A program made the translations under genes and the position numbers. Below the pieces are notes generated by a model. It was not told where the DNA came from. It saw nothing but the letters and a program-made list of their open reading frames with translations, and searched no databases. From Candidatus Endonucleibacter bathymodioli (GTDB taxonomy: Bacteria; Pseudomonadota; Gammaproteobacteria; Pseudomonadales; Endozoicomonadaceae), in assembly GCA_030674915.1 (NCBI GenBank), contig JASXSV010000016.1, positions 18,909-82,908 of the forward strand: a stretch of 64,000 nucleotides of DNA, given 5' to 3'. Within the stretch, counting starts at the first letter, position 1, and each line of letters starts with the position of its first letter. Below are positions 38,519 to 47,262 of the stretch, in pieces.

Positions 38519-39895
38519 TTACCTTTTTTGCCTGTCCACTATAAACAGTTCATTTTGGCGAATGCTTTTTCTGAAATAAGGATTGCTTCCTAGCGGGTGT
38601 ACACCCCTATTTATAAAGATTTTCTGCAACCAAAAGCGTATACGATGCTTTATTTTTGGTAACTTTCTAAGGTCATGCATCATTTCCAAACTGCATGCTT
38701 TATTTATTTGTGTTGATGCATCAACATGACATGAGTAAAAACTCTCTACCTGACCTATTCCTGGTGGAGGTGCAACAATGGATCCGTGTGGACCAAAAGG
38801 CCATAGGTCTGTGTTGTGTGAATGATTAATATAGTATAAAAACACTATATCTTTTAATTGATCTTTATCCACGGCTTCCTTTATAGCTTCCGTTGAGAAT
38901 CGATGATCCATGTGTGCATCCATTTCAGGGTGCGGAGTAACAATGACTTCAGGAGAAAATTGCTGGATAATTTCTGACAAATCCAGACTTAGGGATTGCC
39001 AGCTGCACGATCCTTCTTTATCGCTCTGAAGCTTGAGCGTATTGAGCTTCCTAACTTCCCTTTTTACTTCTGAAGGGAAACAGGTAGTTTTGTTCGAATA
39101 AAGTTTTTCAAGGGTATTATCAGAATAACCAAGATTGACAGCTCTATTTGGCTTTAACCCTGCCCACAGAGGTATAGCGACACTATCCCAGGCTCTCAGC
39201 CTGCCTTTTAAGACTGAGGCTGCTTGTTTGTTTTTCGTCATATTGACTAAATGAGAGTCTGGCTCAGATTCGCCACTAGTAATGGTTACAACCAAACTAT
39301 TATGGTTGCTGTACAATCCAAAAGCAGCTATTTCCGCATCATCTGCATGAGGGGCAATGACTAGAACTTTTTTTGTGCTAATATCAGGGTTCTTAGTTGA
39401 AATCAGCTGATAATCATTAGTCTGCAGACTACAATATTTAAGTCGTAGTGAAATCTCTGGCGTAGTTGTAAGCGGTAAGTGGCTAATATTTAAATATCGT
39501 TTACCTTGAAATCCCCTCTCAAAATATTGGCACGCTGACTGTTCTCCACAATGCATTTCAATAAATGGATCCATAAAGTACCCAGTGATGGCGGCTTTAC
39601 AGGTTACCTCAAGAAAAATCGTTGAGTTGTCGCTGATATGATCTTCAGAAATATATGCAGTATTATTCTTAATTATATGTTTAGAAACAAGACTGTTAGT
39701 GCATTGGTATTGATGATTTTTACCAACATCATAATACACATGATCTGATCCAACAACCTCATTAAAAATGTATATTCCAACTCCAAAAATAAGGCTCGTA
39801 ATATAATATCCTGCAACAATACCTATACAGATAAAGCAGAGAGAGAAAAATATTAAAACATATTGTAAATATTTGTATTTTATTTCTTTAACCAT
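38519..39895 (-). CDS. PIG-L/LmbE-family deacetylase with N-terminal membrane anchor
   Basis: 458 residues. A hydrophobic helix at about residues 12-40 precedes an extracytoplasmic beta-type region to about 160, then a zinc-dependent deacetylase domain of the PIG-L type. The zinc site is in VIAPHADDAEIAAFG and in the later IVTPHPEMDAHMDHRFSTEA. TITSGESEPD and the N-Y-SDNTL loop fit the family. Such enzymes remove N-acetyl groups from sugars, so it probably modifies the surface glycan. The predicted topology (catalytic part outside) is inferred from one N-terminal helix. It overlaps the upstream GT2 gene by 16 bases, implying translational coupling. Confidence 0.82.
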   Translation of the reverse strand: MVKEIKYKYLQYVLIFFSLCFICIGIVAGYYITSLIFGVGIYIFNEVVGSDHVYYDVGKNHQYQCTNSLVSKHIIKNNTAYISEDHISDNSTIFLEVTCKAAITGYFMDPFIEMHCGEQSACQYFERGFQGKRYLNISHLPLTTTPEISLRLKYCSLQTNDYQLISTKNPDISTKKVLVIAPHADDAEIAAFGLYSNHNSLVVTITSGESEPDSHLVNMTKNKQAASVLKGRLRAWDSVAIPLWAGLKPNRAVNLGYSDNTLEKLYSNKTTCFPSEVKREVRKLNTLKLQSDKEGSCSWQSLSLDLSEIIQQFSPEVIVTPHPEMDAHMDHRFSTEAIKEAVDKDQLKDIVFLYYINHSHNTDLWPFGPHGSIVAPPPGIGQVESFYSCHVDASTQINKACSLEMMHDLRKLPKIKHRIRFWLQKIFINRGVHPLGSNPYFRKSIRQNELFIVDRQKR

Positions 39896-40785
39896 GACTT
39901 TATTGCCTTTCGTATCACATTAACCTTTAGTGCTGCTTTTTTATTACAAGGTAATGCCTTAAGGTATTGACTCCATGCTTTTTCATATTCGCCGGCAATG
40001 TATAGAGTACGGAATTGATCAAGATATTTAAGGCCAAGATAATGACTTCGGTAGCTCATAAGGTTACCCGGTATTCGCGAAGGGTTAAATATCTCATCCA
40101 CGGACTGTTCTACCAGCCCATGATACACCTGATGGCGCAAGCTATTTGAGTGTTTTTGAACAAGAGCTACCGGTTTGTCTATTTTTATAACGTTAAAATT
40201 GGCAAGCATATATGCGAATACAGGCTCATCTTCATAAATACGGAGACACTCAGGAAATTGATAATTATCAAATGCTTTCTTTTTAAATAAGATCGAACTG
40301 CAAAGAAGTGAGTTATCGACATTCAATAAGTATGATTTGAAGTTTTCTTCCTGTGAATATGACAAAGACCATAGACACCTTTCTTTTTTTCTACCATCAT
40401 TATAAACGGAGAAATAACGTGCAATTAGCATATCTGCTGAAGGTTGTTTTTTAATGCTACGACTAAACGTATCAAGGGCATCCTCCAGCATTTTATCATC
40501 ACTGTCTAAAAAGTAAATATAGTCACCTTTAGCTAACTTTATACCTTTGTTTCGCGTAGCTGACACTCCTATATTTTTCTGTCGATAATATGAAAAACTG
40601 TTTTTTGTTTCTTGCAATAATGCTTGTATTACGTCATCAGTGGTATCTGTAGATCCATCATTTATGATGATTAACTCATAATTACCACCTGTTTGTTGCA
40701 GCACGGAACGAACAGTATCTGGCAGATATTCGGCATAGTTATAGGATGGAATAATAACGCTAATTAATGGGTTTTTATGGATCAT
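39880..40785 (-). CDS. Family 2 glycosyltransferase
   Basis: A 301-residue cytoplasmic GT2 enzyme. It has the opening SVIIPSYNYAEYLPDTVRSV, LIIINDGSTDTTDDVI, GVSATRNKGIKLAKGDYIYF and the DSDDKML metal-binding motif, then YEDEPVFAY as a catalytic-base region. The C-terminal third is helical with no membrane segment. Donor and acceptor unknown. It heads a four-gene stretch (GT2, PIG-L, GT25, GT2), separated by 150 bases from the kinase gene upstream, where a separate promoter could lie. Confidence 0.88.
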   Translation of the reverse strand: MIHKNPLISVIIPSYNYAEYLPDTVRSVLQQTGGNYELIIINDGSTDTTDDVIQALLQETKNSFSYYRQKNIGVSATRNKGIKLAKGDYIYFLDSDDKMLEDALDTFSRSIKKQPSADMLIARYFSVYNDGRKKERCLWSLSYSQEENFKSYLLNVDNSLLCSSILFKKKAFDNYQFPECLRIYEDEPVFAYMLANFNVIKIDKPVALVQKHSNSLRHQVYHGLVEQSVDEIFNPSRIPGNLMSYRSHYLGLKYLDQFRTLYIAGEYEKAWSQYLKALPCNKKAALKVNVIRKAIKSWLKK

Positions 40786-40938
40786 AGGGATAACATTTCA
40801 CTATCATTGATGATTCTACTTCCAGGCAAACTCATCAGCCACCTGAGTATAGTTTTTCCATCCTTGAGAAGAAAGCATCATTTATGGCCAACCGTTTAAG
40901 GGTGATTGTAAAATATTCTTGCAAATATACCAGCATTC

Positions 40939-42027
40939 CTAATAACTTTGGATATGCTTTCTAATGTTATTAATAGTGGACTGAAATATATGTATTGCTG
41001 AAGGAGTATTTACCCAGTTCTCTTCAAATCGATCAAGGTCTTTTCTGTAACTGTTTTTAAAAGTGCTACGCAGGAAAAAACTCTTTACCGAATCAAGGTC
41101 AATCATCACTGGGCCGCTTTCTGAAATAATAAAATTAGTTGATTTAAAGTCACCGTGGACAATATTGACCGACGGAAACGAAAATAATATATCTTCAATC
41201 TGCTGGGTGATGAATGACCATTGTTCTTTGTTTTCATCGTCTGAAAAAAAAGTTGACAGACATTGCCCCTGGATATATTCGGTAATCAGATAGCTTTTTT
41301 TAATCCAGCGATATTTTCTGACTTCCAGCATTGCTAAGTTTTCAGGTGTTTTAATGCCAATTTGCTGAAACAGTAATTCTCCACACCAACAAACTCGTGC
41401 TCGTGAGGGGATAAGACTACGGATTAAGCTATAGAGGATGCCCTTGCTATTATAACGTTTAATTATAACTTTATGCGTGCTAGACAAGGTGAATATACTA
41501 ACGGTTGTCGCGGCACAGTCTTTTATCAGCTCTCCACCGGCAATAGCCTGATCCGGGTCGGAAAGAATCATCCTTAACTCAGAACTATCATATTTATTGC
41601 GGATAAGCTGAAAATGTTTTCTACTTTTTTCTATAGAGAATAAATCAGTGTTTTTGAAACAGATATCTATATTTTTTTCACGACATTTACGTTTCTTATA
41701 AATAGCTTTTTCAATAACCTGTAGAGATGGTAGCTTATGCTTATTTACCTTATAGTGATGCCACGTTAATGCTAGGTATCTATCATACCTAGGGTAAAGT
41801 CTGGACAAGCAATCTACCATATTATCACTATAATCGTCACTGCAGACAGGAATGCCTATGGCTGGGCATACTGTTATGTTGTTTCCTTGGCTTGGCTTGT
41901 ATTTTATGTTGATTGAGGCAAGTTGCTGTGATTGATGAATGCCTGCAACTTCTTTGAGGTAGGCGGAGAGACTATCAATACGTTTTTTCCCCGATTGAAA
42001 GCAAAGAAAATCATTGATTGTTGTCAT
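40939..42027 (-). CDS. LPS core kinase-like protein (InaA/Kdo-kinase type)
   Basis: A 362-residue protein with a protein-kinase-like fold in its second half. A nucleotide-binding lobe is followed by YLITEYIQGQCLSTFF, the catalytic loop NIVHGDFKSTNFIISESGPV and the metal-binding Asp in MIDLDSVKSF. This arrangement is typical of lipopolysaccharide kinases that phosphorylate heptose or Kdo. The first 130 residues are unlike WaaP and unassigned. Its start overlaps the next gene by 4 bases (ATGA), so translation is coupled. Substrate unknown. Confidence 0.72.
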   Translation of the reverse strand: MTTINDFLCFQSGKKRIDSLSAYLKEVAGIHQSQQLASINIKYKPSQGNNITVCPAIGIPVCSDDYSDNMVDCLSRLYPRYDRYLALTWHHYKVNKHKLPSLQVIEKAIYKKRKCREKNIDICFKNTDLFSIEKSRKHFQLIRNKYDSSELRMILSDPDQAIAGGELIKDCAATTVSIFTLSSTHKVIIKRYNSKGILYSLIRSLIPSRARVCWCGELLFQQIGIKTPENLAMLEVRKYRWIKKSYLITEYIQGQCLSTFFSDDENKEQWSFITQQIEDILFSFPSVNIVHGDFKSTNFIISESGPVMIDLDSVKSFFLRSTFKNSYRKDLDRFEENWVNTPSAIHIFQSTINNIRKHIQSY

Positions 42028-42791
42028 TCCCTTCCCTCAAAAAAACACAACACTCTCCGTATTTGCTGCTTATTCTTAGACGACAGTTTTGTTGTATTCG
42101 CATATCGATGATAGAAATACATTCTCTGGGAACGGCGTAATGCATATTTTGCTACTTTATCCAAGCACGCAAGATCCTTTATAATACCTCGTTCAACAAT
42201 TCTCCTAAACAAAAAGTTTTCTGGCCAACGAAAACCAGCAGGGCAGTCAATTAATAAGACTTGCGGTTTCTTGGCCATAGTTATCAGAATATTGCGCCAT
42301 TTAAAATCAGTATGAATAAAGCAGTGCTCATGGAGTATTTTGGCGATAGAGGCCACCTGATCGAGAACCGCATTAAACCACTGTGAGTCGTTTAATATTG
42401 GAGATTTGTGCCGGACAAGTTTAGCTAGGTCGGAGGTATTTGTTTGCTCTTGGGTGATTAAAGCCCCTCTTTTGAACATCCCTAACCGATGTTCTTCACC
42501 ATAGGCAACCACTTTGACAGACACAATACCTGTTTTTTGGAAAAAAAGCAGGTTTTCCCATTCAGCCCTTATTCGACTTCTGCCTATGTATTGTCGTAAT
42601 CCTTTTCCTGCCATTATGTAACGCTTGATATAAAACCGAATGTTATTGGTTTCGTAAAGAATAACATCACTTAAGTTGTCTTTAGTGATCTGCTTTCCGT
42701 TAATTTTAAATATTTGCTCAAGGCTACCAAATACTTTTTCAACGGCTGTACCCCTCCAGGGTTTGACTATGGTCCAGGCAGTTTTATTCAT
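42024..42791 (-). CDS. LPS core kinase-like protein (WaaP/InaA family)
   Basis: A 255-residue kinase-fold protein. The N-lobe has IRFYIKRYIMAGKGLRQY with a Lys suitable for ATP, then RAEWENLLFFQKTGI and GALITQEQ. The catalytic loop is CFIHTDFKWRNILITM (Asp near residue 161) and the metal Asp is in VLLIDCPAG. These blocks follow heptose kinases of the WaaP/InaA family. It is the second of three consecutive kinase genes, and its start shares its first base with the stop of waaP. Which core sugar it phosphorylates is open. Confidence 0.78.
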   Translation of the reverse strand: MNKTAWTIVKPWRGTAVEKVFGSLEQIFKINGKQITKDNLSDVILYETNNIRFYIKRYIMAGKGLRQYIGRSRIRAEWENLLFFQKTGIVSVKVVAYGEEHRLGMFKRGALITQEQTNTSDLAKLVRHKSPILNDSQWFNAVLDQVASIAKILHEHCFIHTDFKWRNILITMAKKPQVLLIDCPAGFRWPENFLFRRIVERGIIKDLACLDKVAKYALRRSQRMYFYHRYANTTKLSSKNKQQIRRVLCFFEGRE

Positions 42792-43612
42792 CAGTAATTA
42801 GGGTGCCCCGCCTTGCGTTTCATACGCTCGTAGAGCTTTTTTGCCTTCTGGTTGATTTTTTTCCACAGTGCCCAGTGCTGGGTGAGGCCATCTTTTAAAG
42901 GTAAGTCTGTATAATAACGAATAAATCGAAAAAGATCATTGCGAGTAAAACCATAATCCATAGCCGAATAATAAAGTCCAGAAAGGTCTTTCAGACGCCA
43001 GCGATTCGGTAAGGTAATATGTATCTGGGCACGGTGTAAATCAATCAAATAAAAACGAAGACCCTTACCAGTTTTGTGAAATTGATCAATATTTCCGCCA
43101 GCTATCAAAAAATGACAAAAATAGTAGTCCCGATGGCAAAGGCCATTGTTATGAATAATCCGACTTATTTCCGCCAGCTTTTCAAGAATGGCCTTTTTTA
43201 GTTTAAAAGAAGGAGGGCTTTGCTTCCAGCGCTCACATAAATCTTCTAGGCTTAGCGTTTTTTCCAACTCTTCTGTAACCAGAAATGATTGTTGTTTTGC
43301 AGGATTGCACCCTTTTTCACCAAAGGCTACAGGTGTCATGGTATCTATACCAAACCTCTGTAAAGCATTGAGTGCAATCCATTCGTTGCGGGCGCCCAAC
43401 ACTGGTATGCGGTAGTGCATCAAATTAATGATGATTTCTTTCCAGCCAACCCCTCGATGGATTTTGGCAAAAAAACCCTTACCCTGAAACTCAAAGCGAT
43501 AAGTGCGGCGTGATTCCACATTGCGGAACTCCTCTCCTTCCATTTTGTCTAGCAAGAGATGAGGGTCTTGCCCTTGCCATGCTTTTTGGAAATCTTCTCG
43601 CAAATAATCCAT
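42791..43612 (-). CDS. waaP: Lipopolysaccharide core heptose(I) kinase
   Basis: A 273-residue kinase that phosphorylates heptose I of the inner core, needed for outer-membrane stability. Matches to WaaP are SRRTYRFEFQGKGFFAKIHR, GWKEIIINLMHYRIPVLGAR, NEWIALNALQRFGIDTM, the catalytic loop CHRDYYFCHFLI (near residue 160) and FYLIDLHRAQIH. Length is as usual for the family. It lies 6 bases behind waaG, in the order found in Pseudomonas-like clusters (waaF, waaC, waaG, waaP). All active-site residues are visible. Confidence 0.95.
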   Translation of the reverse strand: MDYLREDFQKAWQGQDPHLLLDKMEGEEFRNVESRRTYRFEFQGKGFFAKIHRGVGWKEIIINLMHYRIPVLGARNEWIALNALQRFGIDTMTPVAFGEKGCNPAKQQSFLVTEELEKTLSLEDLCERWKQSPPSFKLKKAILEKLAEISRIIHNNGLCHRDYYFCHFLIAGGNIDQFHKTGKGLRFYLIDLHRAQIHITLPNRWRLKDLSGLYYSAMDYGFTRNDLFRFIRYYTDLPLKDGLTQHWALWKKINQKAKKLYERMKRKAGHPNY

Positions 43613-43618
43613 GGGCTG

Positions 43619-44737
43619 CTATTTTTCTAAAAGTGTATTAATGACTTTGGCTGCTTGCTTATGCAGACTGTATATATCAGTGTTGCTGGCGTAATTTATT
43701 GCATTTTCATGGCACTGCTTAAGTCGATCGGCATTGAGTATTTCTAGGAGGCTATGGTTGAACATATTTTGATTAAATGGTGTTGGAGATACTATGCCTG
43801 CGTTGGCCGCTTCAATATGGTAGGCATAACCACAGTTGCTGGTAGTTAAAACAGGAAGTCCCGCAGCTAGAGCTTCAACCAATACCATTCCTGCGCTCTC
43901 GGTATATGCAGGATGAATAAGGGCGTCTGCACAAAGCATAAGTTTTGTAACATCACTTCTGGCTCCACAGAAAATAATATTATCTATGATCTTGAGCCCT
44001 GTTGCCTGCTTAACAAATGGCTCACGATTGTCTCTTCCTACAACTAAGAGTCGAGTGTCTTTTAATCGTAGCGTCGATAAGAATGCGAGTGCTGCAATTG
44101 TTCTATCCAGCCCTTTGGTTTTAAAGCTGGAGCCAACCATTAACAAAAGATTGCTATTTTCTGAAATATTGAATTGCTTTCGGTACTCGGCCCTTATGTG
44201 AGATTTATCCTGTAAAAACAGTTTTTTTCCTGCTCCAGGGGGTAGTAACTTAAAACGTGACTCTTGAGTCTGATATTGTTTTTGGAAATCATGTTTTTGT
44301 TGTTCTGTCAATGTTAGTATAAAAGTATTGCTGCTTGGTTTAAAAACTTCTCGTTCCAGTTGTTCATAAGCTTTGTATCTGGGGCTTAAACGATAAAAAA
44401 AATTACGTTCCTTAATTACTTTTTCCCGGTAACAAGGGTCGGATGCAAAATAAACATCTAGTCCAGCCAATTTATTGAAGCCTATCAGAAAATGCCCAGG
44501 CTCTTGTTTTGTTACTTTAAGGAGCTTATTTTGAAAGTTGGTCATACGTTGATGATTTGACAGCCCCGTTACTGGCAATAGGTGTATGTTAAATCCTTTG
44601 GGCCGATCTCCATCCCATTCGGTGGTATAAATATTAATTGAGTGGTTAAGTTTTTGGCACTCAATAGCTGTTTTTATACAATCTCTTTGGAGACCTCCAT
44701 AGGGAAAATAGTTAAATAAGGCGAAATTCAGTTTCAT
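43619..44737 (-). CDS. waaG: Lipopolysaccharide core glucosyltransferase I
   Basis: A 372-residue GT4 enzyme of the inner membrane's cytoplasmic face that adds the first outer-core hexose to heptose II. It opens MKLNFALFNYFPYGGLQRD, with the GG near the N-terminus typical of GT-B enzymes. LLMVGSSFKTKGLDRTIAAL and LIHPAYTESAGMVLVEALAA (E-x7-E donor site) follow. I place the start at 44737, where ATG overlaps the waaC stop as ATGA. An upstream in-frame ATG at 44767 would lie inside waaC and add ten residues not found in the family. Confidence 0.95.
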   Translation of the reverse strand: MKLNFALFNYFPYGGLQRDCIKTAIECQKLNHSINIYTTEWDGDRPKGFNIHLLPVTGLSNHQRMTNFQNKLLKVTKQEPGHFLIGFNKLAGLDVYFASDPCYREKVIKERNFFYRLSPRYKAYEQLEREVFKPSSNTFILTLTEQQKHDFQKQYQTQESRFKLLPPGAGKKLFLQDKSHIRAEYRKQFNISENSNLLLMVGSSFKTKGLDRTIAALAFLSTLRLKDTRLLVVGRDNREPFVKQATGLKIIDNIIFCGARSDVTKLMLCADALIHPAYTESAGMVLVEALAAGLPVLTTSNCGYAYHIEAANAGIVSPTPFNQNMFNHSLLEILNADRLKQCHENAINYASNTDIYSLHKQAAKVINTLLEK

Positions 44738-45732
44738 TGTGGAAGTGTTTTTTTTAGGGCATGCCACACCAGCTCCGGTGTCATGGCAGCGAAAGCATCA
44801 GGATCAACCGGTGGAAACAAGCCGGAATGGCAGTGGTCAAGAGTTAGGTGAATCTGAGATTCACCGTAAGTTCCTACTCTATCAGGTCTTGTTGGCCCAT
44901 AAAGAGACACTGTTTGTTTTTCCAGAGCGGCAGCGAGATGACCAAGCCCGGTATCAACACTAACAACCCCCGATGCATTCAATAGAAGGCATGCAATTTC
45001 GGTCAAGTTAGTTTTGGGAAGTACCTGTGTGTTTTTTGATGACTGAGCAATGCGATTAGCTCTTTTTTGTTCTACGTCATTTCCCCAAGGAATTAGAATT
45101 TTATATCCTGCATCATTTGCCAGATTAGCCAGATGACACCAATAAGGCTCTGGCCAGTGTTTGTCGTGTCGAGTGGTTCCATGAATAAAAACAACATAAG
45201 GCGAGTTCTGGTGGTTGTTGTCGTCGAAGTGAGATGGATCTAATGAGAAGACCCCTGTGGCTACAGGCACAGAATAGTTAAGAGACTGAGCCAGTAATTG
45301 TCTTATGCGTTCTACTGCGTGCTGGTTCCAGCATATAGGTTGATTACATTTGTAGAAATATGCAGAGATCGACTCTCTGGCAGATTTTCTATCAAAGCCG
45401 AAGGACGGCCCTTTGGCAAGAAATGTTAGTAGGGCGCTTTTTAATAATCCTTGGGCATCAATGACAGCGTCGTATTTAGTTGCAATCAGTTTTTTATGAA
45501 ATTGCCGCCACTCATCTCTGGTTATTGCCGCTAACAACGACTGCCTCCAACGGCGTAAAGCCACAGGAATAATGTTATCAACCGCAGGGTGCCAGCAAGG
45601 AATTTCTGAAAAGGCTTCCTCAATCACCCAGTCAAACTTAATGCCTGGTATGGCTAAGGCCGCATCAGTTAAAGAAGGCAAGGTGTGAATAATATCCCCC
45701 ATGGAAGATACTTTAATCAGCAAAACCTTCAT
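44734..45732 (-). CDS. waaC: LPS heptosyltransferase I
   Basis: A 332-residue GT9 enzyme that adds the first L-glycero-D-manno-heptose to Kdo. The N-terminus MKVLLIKVSSMGDIIHTLPS is characteristic of WaaC, as are DWVIEEAF, YDAVIDAQGLLKSALL, GFDRKSARES and the C-terminal donor-site block SVDTGLGHLAAALEK followed by LYGPT. Its start overlaps the waaF stop by 4 bases. Complete and normal in length. Confidence 0.97.
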   Translation of the reverse strand: MKVLLIKVSSMGDIIHTLPSLTDAALAIPGIKFDWVIEEAFSEIPCWHPAVDNIIPVALRRWRQSLLAAITRDEWRQFHKKLIATKYDAVIDAQGLLKSALLTFLAKGPSFGFDRKSARESISAYFYKCNQPICWNQHAVERIRQLLAQSLNYSVPVATGVFSLDPSHFDDNNHQNSPYVVFIHGTTRHDKHWPEPYWCHLANLANDAGYKILIPWGNDVEQKRANRIAQSSKNTQVLPKTNLTEIACLLLNASGVVSVDTGLGHLAAALEKQTVSLYGPTRPDRVGTYGESQIHLTLDHCHSGLFPPVDPDAFAAMTPELVWHALKKTLPQ

Positions 45733-46805
45733 GTTCGTACTTCTTTGGGTATAGTGATGACGGCCTCTTTTTTAAGGAGCTGTTCTAAAGCGCTGATGAC
45801 GTAACTAGGATCAAGCTGATTCATACAGTTGTGATGTCCTAGGGGACATGTTCTTTTAAAACAAGGACTGCACTCCAGATCCAACCAAAGCGCTTCACTA
45901 TTAATGCTCATCGGTGGAGTGTGACTTGTCGAAGTTGAACCATAAAGAGCAATCAACGGCCGAGAGAGTGCGGCAGCAATATGCATTAGTCCTGAGTCAT
46001 TAGTGATAACGGCGCTAGTTAAAGACAACAAATCCACTGCGTCTCCCAGACTTGTTTCCCCTGCCAGATTACACAAACTGTGCTGATGCTGAGTCGGAAT
46101 ATAATTAATAATTTCTGTCGTTATCTGGCGATCTTTTTCTGAACCAAAGAGCCACACTTGCCAACCATTTTTGATCCTGTGTAGAGCAACTTCACTATAA
46201 TAACCAGCAGGCCACTGTTTTGAAGGGCCAAACTCAGCACCTGGGCAAATACCCAAAACAGGTTTGTCTATTTGTAGTCGGTGTCTGTGCAAAGAACTAT
46301 TGACTTTGGCTAAATCTACGTGAAAATTTGGCTTTGGTAATTCTGATGGAATGTGGGCGTGGGCCGGTAGGCCTAAAGCCATAAATCGTTCTACCATCAG
46401 AGGAAGTTGTTCTTTATTTAAGGTGCGAATATCGTTAAGCAAGCCGTATCGCATTTCGCCGCGCCAACCAGTCCGTACTGGAATAGCTGCCCAGAAAGGA
46501 ATCAGAGCAGATTTAAACGAATTTGGTAAAATAATGGCCTGATTGTAATGCTCTGTCCGCAAAGACTTACCTATTCTTCTACGAACGCACAGCCCTAACT
46601 GCCCATGACCAAGAGGCATTTCGAGACAACGCCTGACCTCTGGCATGCATTTGAGAATAGAGCTACTCCAGCTTGGAGCCAAAACATCAATAATAACATC
46701 TGGTTGTCGCTTTATGGTGATAAACAGGGCTTGAGCCATAATCATGTCACCCACCCATGAGGGTGCAACAATCAGATATTTCACGTTGAAATGTGTCCCA
46801 CTCAA
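45729..46805 (-). CDS. waaF: LPS heptosyltransferase II
   Basis: A 358-residue GT9 enzyme that adds the second heptose of the inner core. Diagnostic blocks are KYLIVAPSWVGDMIMAQALF at the start, ILPNSFKSALIPFWAAIPVR with TGWRGEMRYGLLND, GICPGAEFGPSKQWP, NDSGLMHIAAALSRPLIALY and the Cys-rich CSPCFKRTCPLGHHNC region. It is the first gene of the minus-strand core operon waaF-waaC-waaG-waaP-kinase-kinase; a promoter should lie in 46806-46970, but I cannot identify one clearly. Confidence 0.97.
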   Translation of the reverse strand: MSGTHFNVKYLIVAPSWVGDMIMAQALFITIKRQPDVIIDVLAPSWSSSILKCMPEVRRCLEMPLGHGQLGLCVRRRIGKSLRTEHYNQAIILPNSFKSALIPFWAAIPVRTGWRGEMRYGLLNDIRTLNKEQLPLMVERFMALGLPAHAHIPSELPKPNFHVDLAKVNSSLHRHRLQIDKPVLGICPGAEFGPSKQWPAGYYSEVALHRIKNGWQVWLFGSEKDRQITTEIINYIPTQHQHSLCNLAGETSLGDAVDLLSLTSAVITNDSGLMHIAAALSRPLIALYGSTSTSHTPPMSINSEALWLDLECSPCFKRTCPLGHHNCMNQLDPSYVISALEQLLKKEAVITIPKEVRT

Positions 46806-47262
46806 GTATTATTAGATGAATTTAGGCACGCTACCGCCCTTCAGAGTGGTATTCCCTCCGACTCCTTTAGTTTTTACTGGCCCAGATAGATGTTGTATCT
46901 GGTTTTTATCTTTAATTACGATTTACAGAGATGTTGGTGGAAAAGTATGGAGTTTGTACGCGATGCTAAGGAACATACCCATTATCATTGAGGGTATGAG
47001 TAGTCTGTAAACTAGCGCCACCCATTAACCTACGAGCAATAGATAACTGAGGCAAGTGATAACAGTCAACAACCTCACACCATCATGAGATATACCCCCC
47101 GTAAACTGCGCTTACTTCCCACCTCCCTGCATCTCCTACTACATTGAATGCAAGCATAAATTGTGTAAGATTATAAGATAATTGCGCAAATTTCCAGATA
47201 TACCAGTTTATATTGAAGGTATGAGGTTGCTGGTAGCTCTCAGTCAACCCAGTCACCTAAGG
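46806..47262. other. Intergenic stretch with two hairpin repeats
   Basis: No gene. Contains hairpin repeats at 46973-47003 (perfect 7-bp stem CATACCC/GGGTATG) and at 47199-47226. It ends at the IS5 copy starting near 47263. Confidence 0.5.
46973..47003. repeat. Dispersed hairpin repeat, best-paired copy
   Basis: CATACCC at 46974-46980 pairs with GGGTATG at 46992-46998 around ATTATCATTGA, followed by the usual AGTAG tail. Other copies show ATACC/GGTAT or ACCCAAACC/GGTTTGGGT at the same stem, so the pairing is kept while the bases change. Confidence 0.7.

Noticed and set aside
44738..44767. Upstream ATG for waaG
   Set aside because: It would lie inside waaC and add ten residues absent from the family; ATG 44737 overlaps the waaC stop in the common ATGA manner.
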